Numbered from the stretch's first letter, positions 8,998 to 19,867 are shown. The stretch is DNA of 61,447 bases from Barthelona sp. PAP020 (GCA_040182905.1 JARQWU010000033.1:1-61447); one strand, 5' to 3'. A program made the numbers and translations. Notes: a model not told the origin generated them from the letters alone.

Positions 8998-10452
8998 TTA
9001 TTGTTCGTCATTATCCACATTAAAATCTTCATCTTGATCAAAAACTGGTAAAATTGGTTCTAATTTTTCAGGTATTTCAAAAATACGACAGATTCCATCA
9101 TTGTCACCAACAGCAATTAAATTCTTTAAAGAATCAATTGAATAAATGCTACTTTCACCACCAACTAATAATCCGACAGTTAAACAATTTGATGGGTCAA
9201 TTAATAAAATACTTCCATCCAAACAACCCAAAGCAATGATTTCCTTTCCCACAATTTCTTTATCCAACATAACAGCACAAGAATAACCAGTTTCAGGATT
9301 TTGATCATCAGCAATGATCCTATCAAGTCCTAAATATTCAACTGTGCACATTTCTCCATTATTACTAGCTGCAAACATTAAATCATTGCTTAATGAGATT
9401 AAAACTTCCACACTCGATTCTTCATCATCCCAAAGGTTGACAGTTTTTAAAAATTTCGATTTATTCATGGAGATGCTGAATATGTGTAATTTTCCAATCA
9501 AATCTCCAATAAAAACCATGTTGTTAACAACTACCAAAGAAGTGATAGGAGCTTCTGTGGGTGTTTGTAAGGTTTGAATAATGTGGCAATTATTAGGTTG
9601 AGCACGTAACACAACAACAGAACCATCTTCACATCCAACTACTGCAACTTTTTCTTCAGGTATAAACTCACATAGCATTCCGACGGATGGCAAACTAACA
9701 CATCCCAAAAATCGTTCACTAGGTAACAACCAAAACCAACACATATTCTTTTCGTCTAAAGCCATTAACACATTCCCTTTAGGATGCCATTTCAAATCCA
9801 AAATCTCACCATCCGCTTCCAAAATAATACTTTCCGCTCTTAGATCATCCATATCAATGATATGAATTTGTCCATTCATAACAGAACATGCTAATAAAGA
9901 ATTATCATAAGAAAGACGAAAGTGGTTCACACTCTCTTCAAAGTTATACTTTTCATAACCAATTCCTGATTTATAATTCCAAATGCACGCAGTTTCATCA
10001 CCAGACCCAGAAATACAATATGCACCACATTGTTCGGGAAATATTTGTATGGCAAAAATACTGTCTTCATGTTCTCCAATCTTCAAAATTGAATCATCAA
10101 CCATTTCATTTTCATATGCCATTTCTGGATTACTATTGTCAAAGTTCATGAGATCACTTTCATTTGAACCATTTGTATTGGGAATTGAAGAGGAAGGTGA
10201 AAAAACATTACTATCAGTTTCATCTTCTACATCTGCTCCTGGATCATCAGCATTGTCAACTGAATGTAGACTACTTAAAGATTCAGATCCATTACTTTTG
10301 AAAAAAGTATTCTTCTGATCATTATTATCCGATAAATGTTCAAGTTCATCCGTTAATGGATTCGATAACATTTCATTGACTAAAATCGGCTTATTATTAG
10401 TTGGTTCTGTCATAAAAATTGTCATTATTCTCTTTTCAATTTTTCTTTTCAT
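8998..10452 (-). CDS. WD40 protein, AAMP/Sqt1-like
   Basis: The protein has 484 residues from ATG 10452; later ATGs at 10425 and 10413 are also possible. An acidic, serine-rich N-terminus (about 30-120) precedes a single beta-propeller whose repeats show the AAMP/Sqt1 signature: SGSGDETACIWNYKSG, then LDLKWHPKGNVLMAL, then VAVVGCEDGSVVVL. Yeast Sqt1 is a dedicated chaperone for ribosomal protein uL16 (Rpl10). Human AAMP is its closest relative. The acidic N-terminal extension is also typical of the family. Expected location is the cytosol. The assignment rests on repeat order and the WHP motif. A different WD40 protein cannot be fully excluded. Confidence 0.75.
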   Translation of the reverse strand: MKRKIEKRIMTIFMTEPTNNKPILVNEMLSNPLTDELEHLSDNNDQKNTFFKSNGSESLSSLHSVDNADDPGADVEDETDSNVFSPSSSIPNTNGSNESDLMNFDNSNPEMAYENEMVDDSILKIGEHEDSIFAIQIFPEQCGAYCISGSGDETACIWNYKSGIGYEKYNFEESVNHFRLSYDNSLLACSVMNGQIHIIDMDDLRAESIILEADGEILDLKWHPKGNVLMALDEKNMCWFWLLPSERFLGCVSLPSVGMLCEFIPEEKVAVVGCEDGSVVVLRAQPNNCHIIQTLQTPTEAPITSLVVVNNMVFIGDLIGKLHIFSISMNKSKFLKTVNLWDDEESSVEVLISLSNDLMFAASNNGEMCTVEYLGLDRIIADDQNPETGYSCAVMLDKEIVGKEIIALGCLDGSILLIDPSNCLTVGLLVGGESSIYSIDSLKNLIAVGDNDGICRIFEIPEKLEPILPVFDQDEDFNVDNDEQ

Positions 10453-10586
10453 TTTTTCTTTTTCCAAATCTCTTTGATTTTTCTTTCATATTTTTGCTGT
10501 TGAATAACAATTTGTCAACAAAAAAAATTATTATGTACTATTTACATATTAACATATAAACATATTTGAAAACATATTTTAATTAT

Positions 10587-11099
10587 CTAAAGGGGAGAAA
10601 TACAGGAAACTAAAATTTGCTCAGGTTCAATGAAATCTAACAATTCCATGCATTGTTTTGATACTTTCATCAAAAATTGGGCCTGAAGAAAATCTTCTTC
10701 AACATAAGCTTTCTTTTTAAAACACCATCTAGGTTCACCAATTTTGCCAAATGTTTGAATCAATTGAAAATCTTTTATGGCTTCATTGCCAATTGACTCC
10801 CAACAACGGTTCTTTATGATTGGGTCAAAATGTTCTTCATGACTATCTTTAGCAATAGAAAAAAATACAGAAGGAAAAGGTAGAGAAGCATTTTGTAAGT
10901 ATTCAGCAATAATTCGTATTATGAAACCTGGACTTTTAGGTAAAAAATTACAATCAGGATGCACAGAATAATAAGTGAATTTTACCAAACATCCGTCTAT
11001 GGCTTGAATTTCTAACATACAAGTTGGAATAAAAAAAGATCGATCTTCAACATCTAAAATGACTTGATTGTATTCTTCACTTTTTTTTAATAAATCCAT
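10587..11099 (-). CDS. Hypothetical protein, 170 aa
   Basis: Starts MDLLKKSEEYNQVILDVED at ATG 11099 and ends in SCISPL. The composition is that of a soluble globular alpha/beta protein, with PSVFFSIAKDSHEEHFDP in the middle and a helical C-terminus. There are five cysteines, no zinc motif, no signal peptide and no membrane segment. I recognise no family. It lies 120 bp downstream of the start of the AAMP-like gene's upstream region, and both are transcribed leftwards. Confidence 0.6.
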   Translation of the reverse strand: MDLLKKSEEYNQVILDVEDRSFFIPTCMLEIQAIDGCLVKFTYYSVHPDCNFLPKSPGFIIRIIAEYLQNASLPFPSVFFSIAKDSHEEHFDPIIKNRCWESIGNEAIKDFQLIQTFGKIGEPRWCFKKKAYVEEDFLQAQFLMKVSKQCMELLDFIEPEQILVSCISPL

Positions 11100-11364
11100 A
11101 TGAGTTTAACATTTTTTAAATATTCACACAATTCAAGAAGATCTTAGGAAAAAATATTTTCATTTTTTGTGGTGTTGGTTGTGGAGTTTCCAGATTACAT
11201 TCTGCAATTTTTTTGACCATTTTTTTGAAATAAAATATTTTTTGTTTATGCTTCGTTTATGAAGGTTTATCATTTTGCATTGGCAATAATGCTTTGAAAA
11301 GAAAAGATTTTTTTTTCAATTGTGTATTCAATATCGAGTCCAAAAAATAAACGAAAATAACTGT

Positions 11365-12657
11365 TTATATTGGTTTATCAAACTTCTTTTGGTATTCTTT
11401 CTTTGATAAGACTTTATTTTTTCTATAATTTTTTGATTTTTTTGGAAAATCTGTGAGTATACTTTCATATTTTTTTTGATGTTTAATATATGTTTTCATT
11501 TTCCATAATTGATATGAAAATTCGTTGATATTTGAACAATTATCCAAATCCACTGACAGTAATTTATCAATCTCATATATATCATCATTTGTTGGAATAT
11601 TATCACCTAAATAATGTGTGCTGTTAATATAATCACTTTTTTTGGGTTTTTTTGAATTTTGTGATGATGTTTTCCAATCTTTTTGTTTTTTTCCCAAACA
11701 TATTTTTTGAATACATGCTTCTTCACATTCTATTTCATCTTTACTTTCAACATATCGGGATATTGCATGCCAATTAGTAATTCCACATTTTTCAATAGCT
11801 TTTAACAATTCAACATCTTCAGAAAGTTGCCATTGTTTGGTAATCTCATTCATTGTTGGTATATCATCAATCATTGAATGCTGAGTATGACTACAATTCA
11901 TGCAAAAATTCTTATCACAAATTTTGCAGTAATTTCTTAAAAAGTCGATTTTCTTTTTACATTTTGCACATTCAAAGATTGGAATTCTTTTTCCTTTTTT
12001 TGGTCCAATAGTGAATGTAAAATTTTTTTGGTTATTTTGGATGTCAGGCTGATATTCTATTTGTCCTTTGATGATCATTTCTTCAACTGTTTTTGAATCA
12101 TTTAAGTTAGGTATTGCTTGAACAAATGTCCTTTTCCCCTTTTTTTTGAGTGTGCTTTGTCTATTTTGTGTATTTGTTGAAATTTCTTGTTCAAGAATTG
12201 GTTCCCTTTTAACCTCAGCAATTTTTCTTTTTTCTACATTTTCTTCCCATAGATCTGGAGTAAATATACATGTAGGTTCGTTTGAACCTTGTTTTTTATT
12301 GTTTTGTGAATCATCAAAATCAAAATCATCCCAATTTTCAATTTCTTCTTTGTCTGATTCTGACGTTATAATGTCATCATCACTTAAATCATTTAAATTA
12401 CCTTCTAACGCTTTAATTAAAGCTATTTTTGTTACATTAATCTTTGAGCATATATGTAAGATTTGTGTGAATTTCCTTCCAACATTTCCAGAAATTCGAT
12501 TTTTTTCAATTAAATATCCTATTCGTGATGATCTTTTTGTTTTTTCTATTAGAAATAATTCATTGATTACGTTTAAATATTTCCTCAAAGATCTTCCATT
12601 TTCATTCACTGTTAAACTTTGTAAGTCTTTTAAATGTTTTGAAGGCAAAGAACTCAT
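11365..12657 (-). CDS. ZZ zinc finger-SANT protein, ADA2-like
   Basis: The protein has 430 residues from ATG 12657; the upstream frame extension begins at TTG. Residues 230-260 carry C-x2-C-x10-C-x2-C-x4-C-x2-C-x-H-x2-H, a ZZ-type finger. It is followed at about 274-320 by a SANT/Myb module (WQLSEDVELLKAIEKCG, then NWHAISRYV). ZZ followed by SANT is the hallmark of ADA2, the adaptor of SAGA-type histone acetyltransferases. The ADA2 SWIRM domain is not evident, and a basic N-terminus with an acidic linker (90-120) replaces the expected short N-terminus. A divergent ADA2 or another ZZ-SANT chromatin protein fits. Expected location is the nucleus. Confidence 0.65.
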   Translation of the reverse strand: MSSLPSKHLKDLQSLTVNENGRSLRKYLNVINELFLIEKTKRSSRIGYLIEKNRISGNVGRKFTQILHICSKINVTKIALIKALEGNLNDLSDDDIITSESDKEEIENWDDFDFDDSQNNKKQGSNEPTCIFTPDLWEENVEKRKIAEVKREPILEQEISTNTQNRQSTLKKKGKRTFVQAIPNLNDSKTVEEMIIKGQIEYQPDIQNNQKNFTFTIGPKKGKRIPIFECAKCKKKIDFLRNYCKICDKNFCMNCSHTQHSMIDDIPTMNEITKQWQLSEDVELLKAIEKCGITNWHAISRYVESKDEIECEEACIQKICLGKKQKDWKTSSQNSKKPKKSDYINSTHYLGDNIPTNDDIYEIDKLLSVDLDNCSNINEFSYQLWKMKTYIKHQKKYESILTDFPKKSKNYRKNKVLSKKEYQKKFDKPI

Positions 12658-12835
12658 TAAATAAAAAATTACAAAAAGAATATTACAATCAGGCAAATGT
12701 AATTTTCTTTTTCTTTATGCTATTTTGGATAAGAAAACTGTTTTCTCTTTGATTTTTTGCCAATAAATCCATTTTATTTTTATCAATTTGAATAAAATAC
12801 AACTTTGAAAATATTTTCACAAAAAAAACCCCCGA

Positions 12836-12861
12836 CTATATTAGATTTATAACATACATAC
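12836..12861 (-). other. Candidate 26-nt intron just after the PRP8 stop codon
   Basis: It starts GTATGTATG and ends TCTAATATAG, the best donor consensus in the window combined with the local branch/acceptor block. It begins 2 nt after the PRP8 TGA, so it would be a 3'-UTR intron. Alternatively, it splits a small gene whose ATG (12864-12862) overlaps the PRP8 stop. Spliced that way, ATG joins 48 open codons (12835-12689) in phase. I cannot choose between these options. Confidence 0.4.
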
Positions 12862-12863
12862 CA

Positions 12864-15800
12864 TCAATTAAAAAAATCTTCGATTTCAGTGTCTAATTTT
12901 GTTACTTTTTCCAGATTTCTCAAAGCATGGAAATGTAAAATACGATGTGAATGATCATAAAAATCTTTTGGAATTCCTGGTTGAACAGAAAAGTCTTTTT
13001 TCATCAAGAAAGGATCTTGTAATGAATTATTAAAGGTAACATTCCAAGAACCATTGTTTAAAGAAGGAATCAAAAACATTCCTGGAATTTTTTTATTTAT
13101 CTCAATAGATAAAGGTCTGGCAAAAGTTTCACTAAAAGTTTCACTCAATTCATACGTAGATTCATCAATGGATGAAATGCCCCATTTAAATCCTTCTTGG
13201 GAAATCGTGTGAGCCTTTAATTGACAAGTGCCATTTCTTCCTGTGATGGAAATGATGATGGATTCCAAAGGATCCCAATTATTCTTTGCCTGTGTCAATT
13301 TACAATGATTTATTGCAGTAGCAAAACCAAGATCCCTTGCCAAGCTTCCATCATGATCAAATGAACTACAAATGCGAACCCATCCCAAAGGTAACAAATC
13401 TTCCAAAAATATTGAATCTGGACTGCCTTCGGGTAAAACAACATGCAATTGTGAACCCCATTGTAAAGGAATAACAACAGCTTTAACTACAATTAAATCA
13501 TTACCATTGTCTTTCTCTCCATATAAAAAGCCCCCAATTTGAACTCTGACATCAGAAATATGCAGCAATTTTTCAATAATATTCTTTGGAAAAATAACTT
13601 TTAAATCTCCAATTGAATGAGTCAAGATTTCAAAATGTTCAAAATCTCCCTGCAATTCCAATGTTTGTATGGCTCTTTTTCTCCAATCTGCTTTGGCATT
13701 CATCTGAAGCTTTTCGAAATTACTTGTAGTTGTTGTAATTATTTCTTCTCCATCCTTTGTCACAGTTCTTGTAGTCACCGCTGTTAATTCTGCTGGTAAA
13801 GAAGTGGATTTATCCATTGCTTCAACAACTTTTTGTCTCTCATCACTTGGAGCTTGAGATAATTCCATACCTAAAATGATATCTCGAACTTCAGAAGGAG
13901 TTAAAGCTCTAGGGTCAATAAATTTCTTCCTGGAATAATCAAGAAGGATTAAATCCTTTAATTGACCTTCCACAGAAATCCACTCATCATTCGTTAAGGA
14001 AGGCCATAAATGATTTGGTTTGGTCATTGTTGTATCAGAAACCTTCAAAATTCTTTTTGTTGTTTCGATTGAAATGTGTAAAGATCTCAAAAGAAGAACA
14101 GCTCTGATAAAACAAGTGTTTGGTGGATAATTCTTTGGCCAATCATCATATAAATTCGTCAATAATCTTTGTGAATTCTTAGCACTGTTAATGCAATCTG
14201 CTATTCTTGGCACTTTCAAAAGTGATTTGAAAGGCAAATCTAAAGAAGAGCCTCTTGCTTTAATGGAATCTAAATCAATCAATTTGGCTTGTAATGGATC
14301 AATTAATGGTCTATTCAAAATAACCAAAGAATTAGGTCTACCATTTGGTAAATTTTCATCAATTGAACGTATTTGAGCAATTATTTCTTCAGCAGCTTTC
14401 CAATGACTCAATTGACCAACACGCTTTTGTCCAATAAATGTATCACTATGAACTACACTCAATATTAGAGAACCAGTTTTTGCATTAAACATCGTAACAA
14501 AACCATTCAAAGTCTTTTCTATGTTTCTGTTATCAAAAGATTTCGTTAAAGCTTTACGATATACATGAGAATCATCAACAATCCAAGCGTTTTCAAACAA
14601 TTGGGTAAAATTACCAGAATTAATCATTGCAGTGGACAATTTTGATGTGGATAATTGTAAACTATTTCTAATTCTTTCACGCAACATATTAAGAGCAGGA
14701 TTTTCCTCAAATAATTTTTTCAAAGTGTTTTCGATAAAGACTTTTAATCCTCTGAACCAATGACCGTAAGCGCTCCATGAATTATAACATAAATCAACAG
14801 CAATCATTAAACCATGTTCACATGGATACTTTGTAATCATATCATGGGTGTATTCCATAAATTTGACTTTGGCATATTTATCAATGTCATGGTTATCATA
14901 GTTACCATATCTTAATTGAATATCAATCCAAAAATTTTCACAAGATGCATGATCAAAGGTATCATTGCTTTGATTGATTGACGAAGGTTTGGATACAAAC
15001 CATTTATAGCTGCTTGAACAAATGACATCTGCTGCACCAACATGCAACTTAAAACTTTTCCTTGGATGTATCTGTTGAGGTTCAACGCTTTCCATTTCCA
15101 ATAAATCTAGATTGCTATCGAACGATCTACATACATCTAAGACTAATGATGAATGAATATTAGCCCAATGGCCTTTAAATAACTGAATATACGTTGTCTT
15201 TAATGTTTGCAATTTACCATGCATTAAAATACCTGTTGCATCCAATTGTACTTGATAACCAATGTAAACATCTGCTCTATTTATTGTAGGAGACCACCAA
15301 AATGTGAATTTTCTGTTCGGGATTTGATTCAAACCTTTACGTTGAGCATTCGTAAGTTTTCTAATTTTTGCTAAATCCTCAAAAGATTGACCTTTTTGCC
15401 AAAATAATCCATCCCACGTTTTAAAACCAGTTCCTTTATACATACTATGTTCTAATATGCTTTCAATTCCACCTAGACTTTCAATTACATCTTCTCTATA
15501 TAAGTCTAAGTTCCATAATTTTCCATCATGTTGATAATTGGTCCAATCAAAATATTCTCTCTTTTTAGACCAATATTTTAGGTAATATTTTCTCACACGA
15601 TATCCTTTATCATAAATTAAAGTGTTACGATCCCTTTGAAACAAGGTATTAATACGTGGAATTCCTCGATCCCACAATCCTTCTAAATCTTCAACTGTCA
15701 AACGATGATTACTTTGATTGGCAATTTGTCTCCTTCTATTGTAATCTTTCCATATGCGTATACTTGTGGTAAACTCTTCATCCCATCTTGTAATGTAGTT

Positions 15801-18800
15801 TATCAATGTTGGAATCATTTCGTTGGTAGAAGAAGACATTCCATTGATAAAATGAGTTGTGGCTTGAGTGGTTTGTAAACGATATTTTAAATCACTTTGA
15901 GGTATTAAAATATGTCCTGCAGATAACATTTCCAAACCACCTAAATCCCTTGGAGCATAAAAAACTACAGGGGGAAAACGATCCGGCATCTTAGAATTTA
16001 CACCAGATTTAATTCTGTTTTGAATTTTTGTTTCACAACGAATGATAGTCTCCAACAATTCATTTGTGTTTGTTATGGCTTCTCTAAAATAGGCAACTAA
16101 AGATATTAAAATCACATTCCAACGTGAGGCTATCTTAGTAAAAGTTGTAGAACCAGAAGTCAATAGCAATGTTCTAACGTTGCTTTCAAATTGTTTGACA
16201 GATGTTTGACTAACTTTCAACCAAACATATAACAGAATTTTTGCAGTTATTATATTTTTCATTGTCCAAGTATATGTAGCAGCTTCTTCATCATCTTTAA
16301 ACATTCGGATTGCAGGAACAAAACGAACTTCAAAACCTTGGAATTCAAATGTGATGTGAGAATTCTCTTTTGAAAACACATTGATTAACGTTGTGTTATA
16401 ATCAAAAGTACCTATAGAATTAGGCAACGAATTTAGCAAATTCCAAAATGTTGCTTTCGCTAAAATGACATCATTGTCAAAGAACCTCATTCTTTCATCT
16501 TTTGGCCATGCTCTATTGATATATGGTGATTTCAATGGATAATTAGAATTCTTAAACATAGAACATAATTGATTGCTCAAATGTTTATCAAATTTATAAA
16601 CTAAATACACATTGTCTAAAAATCGCAAATATTGCCGTAAAGGATGTCTTTTTTCAATTTCAATATTTTCAAATTGTCCATATTTTAATGCGATTCCATT
16701 CTGTTCATAACTTAATTCAAAAGCTCTTGGTACACCTAGAATCATTAAATCAACAATTAAATACCAGTACTGAATCAAAAAAGAACTGAATTGTAATCCC
16801 TTAATTATACCATAGTTTGAAGTGTAATTCATGTCTTTAAAATTAACATTGACATTGTTTCTACTGGTCAAATAATCACTCAATTGATCATCAATACATA
16901 ATTTCAACAATTTATTAAGTAAATTCAAATCACAATTTTCCAAACTGTTTTCAACCTTAGTTTGAATTAATACTGTTTGCCCATATGGTTCCCATAAATC
17001 TTCTTTATTTGCTAAAACTTCAAGAAAATTAAATAAAGTTTGTGGAGCAATTTCATCATCGCAAGGTTTTATCCAATTTGGAAATAGATTTCTGTTTGAT
17101 GCTTCAAACCATAAATATTGATCTAAATAAGCATCAACAATCTTTTCCAAAATATCAACATCATAAATAGGCTCCAAATAACTAAAATGATCGATAAAAT
17201 CAATTTCAACATTCCTAAATACTCTTTGAGTACTTAAATATCGTTTTATATGTCCTAAAAGCTCTGTAGGATCATCAAATCCTTTTTCTAATTCACCCAA
17301 TTCTTTTCTTTCCTTTTGATTCAAAAATGATTTGGATAAATATTGATCTTTTAACCGTTCTAAAGCTAATAAGAGAATATGTGTATCATGACGATAATTT
17401 TGCTGAGGAAATTCAATTTTATTTTCAGTTAATCCAATCCTGGAAAACCACGCGATGGCAATTTTATAAATCCCAATCGCTTCTTGAGTATGTAAAAAGG
17501 GTCCTTCTTTCAAATATCTTTCTTGTCTTTGGGACTCTTCTCTTAAATATAATCTACCAACTCGTGTAGTGTTCTTTTTAAAGACTGTGTTTTCAACACT
17601 TTCATTCTTTCTCAATCTTTCACGAACAAAATAGGTGACACTAGTATACCAATCTGCTTTTAACTTAACATAACGTAAAATAAGCGCATTAATGGCATCA
17701 GGCATCCCTTCAACACGCCAAGGAATATCAGCTCTCCAACATCTCCAAGCTTCACTCAAATGTTGCAAAATTTTCTCAATGTTTCCTTTTTGGCCTTCTT
17801 CAGGAAGAATATCCAATAATTCTCTAGTCAATGAAGAACGCATTTGAATATCAAAATTTGACTCTTCTCTTTGCTTGTTTACTGCTTTAATTCGGAAGTT
17901 ATCTCTGCCTTCAAACATTCGCGAAATTAAATTTCCCAACCATTTCCTTAATAATGGTGTTAAACCACGCAACCAAAAGAACCATACACGCCAAAGTGGA
18001 TGCCAAAAACCAATACCAGGCTTTTGCCTGTCTTCTTTCACATTTGAAGTTTTAGATGATGTAAAGTATCGGTCTATTAATAGTTGAAGATCTTTACACT
18101 CTCTCACTTGATGATTAGTCTTATATTTATATCTATACACACCCGTCATTTCACCAACATGGTTAAATAAATAAGACAAAGCATCTGCCAATTGATATGA
18201 ATCAATATGACCCAAACGATACTTTACATGGGCATCAACAATTAATTTCATAAATCTTAAGATCTCTCGTATTAAATGAAAAGAATTTCCAACTCTAGCA
18301 GACTTTCGTTCCTTTGTCTTCAGAGTTCTCGTTTGTTTTAACACAAAATTGTAATCCAGATGTAAATAATTGAGATTCTTTTTTGCCAACACTAATCTTA
18401 ACATATTATGCCCTTGTCTCAACACTTGAAGTCCCGCCTCAACCCAATCCAGTGAAGTGATTTCAAAGTGAGGAGATTTTGAAAATTCTTTTATAAGTCC
18501 TCCACCTTTCGTGTCATCTCTGCTCTTAAAGGATCTCAACACTTTTCCTTTGTTCAAACGTTGATGCGCAACTCTAGTATGCCCTTTAGAATCTCCTTTT
18601 GTTATATGTTTTGTCAACCATGAATCCACTAGAGAAACATCTTGAGCTCTTTTGGTGTTATTCTTTTTCCTATCAAATGGTTTTGGTGCATGAATCATTA
18701 AAGTAGAAACATAAGGATCAGCAAGTTCAATATTGGATCCAAACGCTTTGGGCTTCTTTAAACTAAGTGGCTTAATAACAAAATTATCATCATGCCACAA

Positions 18801-19712
18801 ATCACGACGTTGAATAGGATGTAGTTGATCATTTGAAAAAGTAAAATCATGCTTGGGTTTGACAGTTTGAACAAAAGGATAACTATGTTGTATTCGTTTC
18901 AAATTTCTAGGCCTGGAATTGAAGAGATAAGGAAGAGCTATTCGATACATCGTTATAATTTTTTGACGAAAAATAACCTTCCTCAAATCATTAAACTCAT
19001 TCCACACATCAGTCTCATACTCATCATCTTTGAATAAAGGCTCAAATTTTGGTCCTCCAGGTATTACCAAATTCAACGATTTGGCAGTGATAAAACTATT
19101 TAAATTAAATAAATATTGGGAATTCAAATCTAATGGTAAAACAAAGGTCGAAGAAAATTCAAGTAATTTTGATAATAAATTGTTATTAAGTTTCCAAAAT
19201 TTATAGGCGAAAGTGATGGAATTGGTTTCGATTAAAGCATTATGGTCGTAAAACCATTGAAAAATTTTAATTGAAGCTGAATCCAATTCAATAGGTTCTG
19301 GTGGATCCAAATTTAATATATGTTCTCCAAAATCAACAATGGGTTCTTCATCATCAAATGGAGGAAAAACTAAACGCTGAAAATTAGACCGAGCTAATCT
19401 TTCAACTTTTAAAGCATGCCACATAGAGCTCCATTGAGCAAAAAATAAAGGTTCAATAACTCTGGGAACTTCATTAACAATTGTCAAACACCCAATTTTA
19501 TGATAAACAACATTCACGTATCTATGCGTTTCCCATGGCATTGGTATGTTTTCCAATAATTTCAAACATGCTAATGGTAAAAAAGGTAATGCTCCAAGAT
19601 ATGAACGTTTGTCCAATTTTGTACGGGTTGATAAATCTCCATTATCACGAATTATCTTTCGAATATGTTCTGGTGGCATTCGAATCGCCCGATATCCGTT
19701 CGAATTGGACAT
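12864..19712 (-). CDS. PRP8: Pre-mRNA-splicing factor PRP8
   Basis: Core U5 snRNP protein that cradles the catalytic RNA of the spliceosome. It has 2282 residues against about 2335 in human; the proline-rich N-terminus is absent. The order of domains is conserved. The N-terminal domain includes the very conserved RAIRMPPEHIRKIIRDNGD region and the GLTPLLRKWLGNLISRMFEGR-type segment. Next come the reverse-transcriptase-like and linker regions with LTVEDLEGLWDRGIPRINT and LTNAQRKGLNQIPNRKFT. The RNase H-like domain follows, with YKWFVSKPS and WIDIQLRYGNYDNHDI. The last is the C-terminal Jab1/MPN domain, with IGGFLYGEKDNGND and EGFKWG. The extreme C-terminus diverges from the human tail. The gene is intronless in its coding part. 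The ATG at 19712 gives a plausible short start. Confidence 0.98.
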   Translation of the reverse strand: MSNSNGYRAIRMPPEHIRKIIRDNGDLSTRTKLDKRSYLGALPFLPLACLKLLENIPMPWETHRYVNVVYHKIGCLTIVNEVPRVIEPLFFAQWSSMWHALKVERLARSNFQRLVFPPFDDEEPIVDFGEHILNLDPPEPIELDSASIKIFQWFYDHNALIETNSITFAYKFWKLNNNLLSKLLEFSSTFVLPLDLNSQYLFNLNSFITAKSLNLVIPGGPKFEPLFKDDEYETDVWNEFNDLRKVIFRQKIITMYRIALPYLFNSRPRNLKRIQHSYPFVQTVKPKHDFTFSNDQLHPIQRRDLWHDDNFVIKPLSLKKPKAFGSNIELADPYVSTLMIHAPKPFDRKKNNTKRAQDVSLVDSWLTKHITKGDSKGHTRVAHQRLNKGKVLRSFKSRDDTKGGGLIKEFSKSPHFEITSLDWVEAGLQVLRQGHNMLRLVLAKKNLNYLHLDYNFVLKQTRTLKTKERKSARVGNSFHLIREILRFMKLIVDAHVKYRLGHIDSYQLADALSYLFNHVGEMTGVYRYKYKTNHQVRECKDLQLLIDRYFTSSKTSNVKEDRQKPGIGFWHPLWRVWFFWLRGLTPLLRKWLGNLISRMFEGRDNFRIKAVNKQREESNFDIQMRSSLTRELLDILPEEGQKGNIEKILQHLSEAWRCWRADIPWRVEGMPDAINALILRYVKLKADWYTSVTYFVRERLRKNESVENTVFKKNTTRVGRLYLREESQRQERYLKEGPFLHTQEAIGIYKIAIAWFSRIGLTENKIEFPQQNYRHDTHILLLALERLKDQYLSKSFLNQKERKELGELEKGFDDPTELLGHIKRYLSTQRVFRNVEIDFIDHFSYLEPIYDVDILEKIVDAYLDQYLWFEASNRNLFPNWIKPCDDEIAPQTLFNFLEVLANKEDLWEPYGQTVLIQTKVENSLENCDLNLLNKLLKLCIDDQLSDYLTSRNNVNVNFKDMNYTSNYGIIKGLQFSSFLIQYWYLIVDLMILGVPRAFELSYEQNGIALKYGQFENIEIEKRHPLRQYLRFLDNVYLVYKFDKHLSNQLCSMFKNSNYPLKSPYINRAWPKDERMRFFDNDVILAKATFWNLLNSLPNSIGTFDYNTTLINVFSKENSHITFEFQGFEVRFVPAIRMFKDDEEAATYTWTMKNIITAKILLYVWLKVSQTSVKQFESNVRTLLLTSGSTTFTKIASRWNVILISLVAYFREAITNTNELLETIIRCETKIQNRIKSGVNSKMPDRFPPVVFYAPRDLGGLEMLSAGHILIPQSDLKYRLQTTQATTHFINGMSSSTNEMIPTLINYITRWDEEFTTSIRIWKDYNRRRQIANQSNHRLTVEDLEGLWDRGIPRINTLFQRDRNTLIYDKGYRVRKYYLKYWSKKREYFDWTNYQHDGKLWNLDLYREDVIESLGGIESILEHSMYKGTGFKTWDGLFWQKGQSFEDLAKIRKLTNAQRKGLNQIPNRKFTFWWSPTINRADVYIGYQVQLDATGILMHGKLQTLKTTYIQLFKGHWANIHSSLVLDVCRSFDSNLDLLEMESVEPQQIHPRKSFKLHVGAADVICSSSYKWFVSKPSSINQSNDTFDHASCENFWIDIQLRYGNYDNHDIDKYAKVKFMEYTHDMITKYPCEHGLMIAVDLCYNSWSAYGHWFRGLKVFIENTLKKLFEENPALNMLRERIRNSLQLSTSKLSTAMINSGNFTQLFENAWIVDDSHVYRKALTKSFDNRNIEKTLNGFVTMFNAKTGSLILSVVHSDTFIGQKRVGQLSHWKAAEEIIAQIRSIDENLPNGRPNSLVILNRPLIDPLQAKLIDLDSIKARGSSLDLPFKSLLKVPRIADCINSAKNSQRLLTNLYDDWPKNYPPNTCFIRAVLLLRSLHISIETTKRILKVSDTTMTKPNHLWPSLTNDEWISVEGQLKDLILLDYSRKKFIDPRALTPSEVRDIILGMELSQAPSDERQKVVEAMDKSTSLPAELTAVTTRTVTKDGEEIITTTTSNFEKLQMNAKADWRKRAIQTLELQGDFEHFEILTHSIGDLKVIFPKNIIEKLLHISDVRVQIGGFLYGEKDNGNDLIVVKAVVIPLQWGSQLHVVLPEGSPDSIFLEDLLPLGWVRICSSFDHDGSLARDLGFATAINHCKLTQAKNNWDPLESIIISITGRNGTCQLKAHTISQEGFKWGISSIDESTYELSETFSETFARPLSIEINKKIPGMFLIPSLNNGSWNVTFNNSLQDPFLMKKDFSVQPGIPKDFYDHSHRILHFHALRNLEKVTKLDTEIEDFFN

Positions 19713-19867
19713 TTAAAGATTAAAAAAAAATTGAAAGATAATGTTTTCTTTCCAAAACCCCAAAATTTCAACTCTTATTCATTGCTTCAAGAACAATTTA
19801 TGTATTTATGTTTAATAAAAGAAAAGATGTACTCATATTTATATAAAGCTTGAAAAAAAATAGAAGC

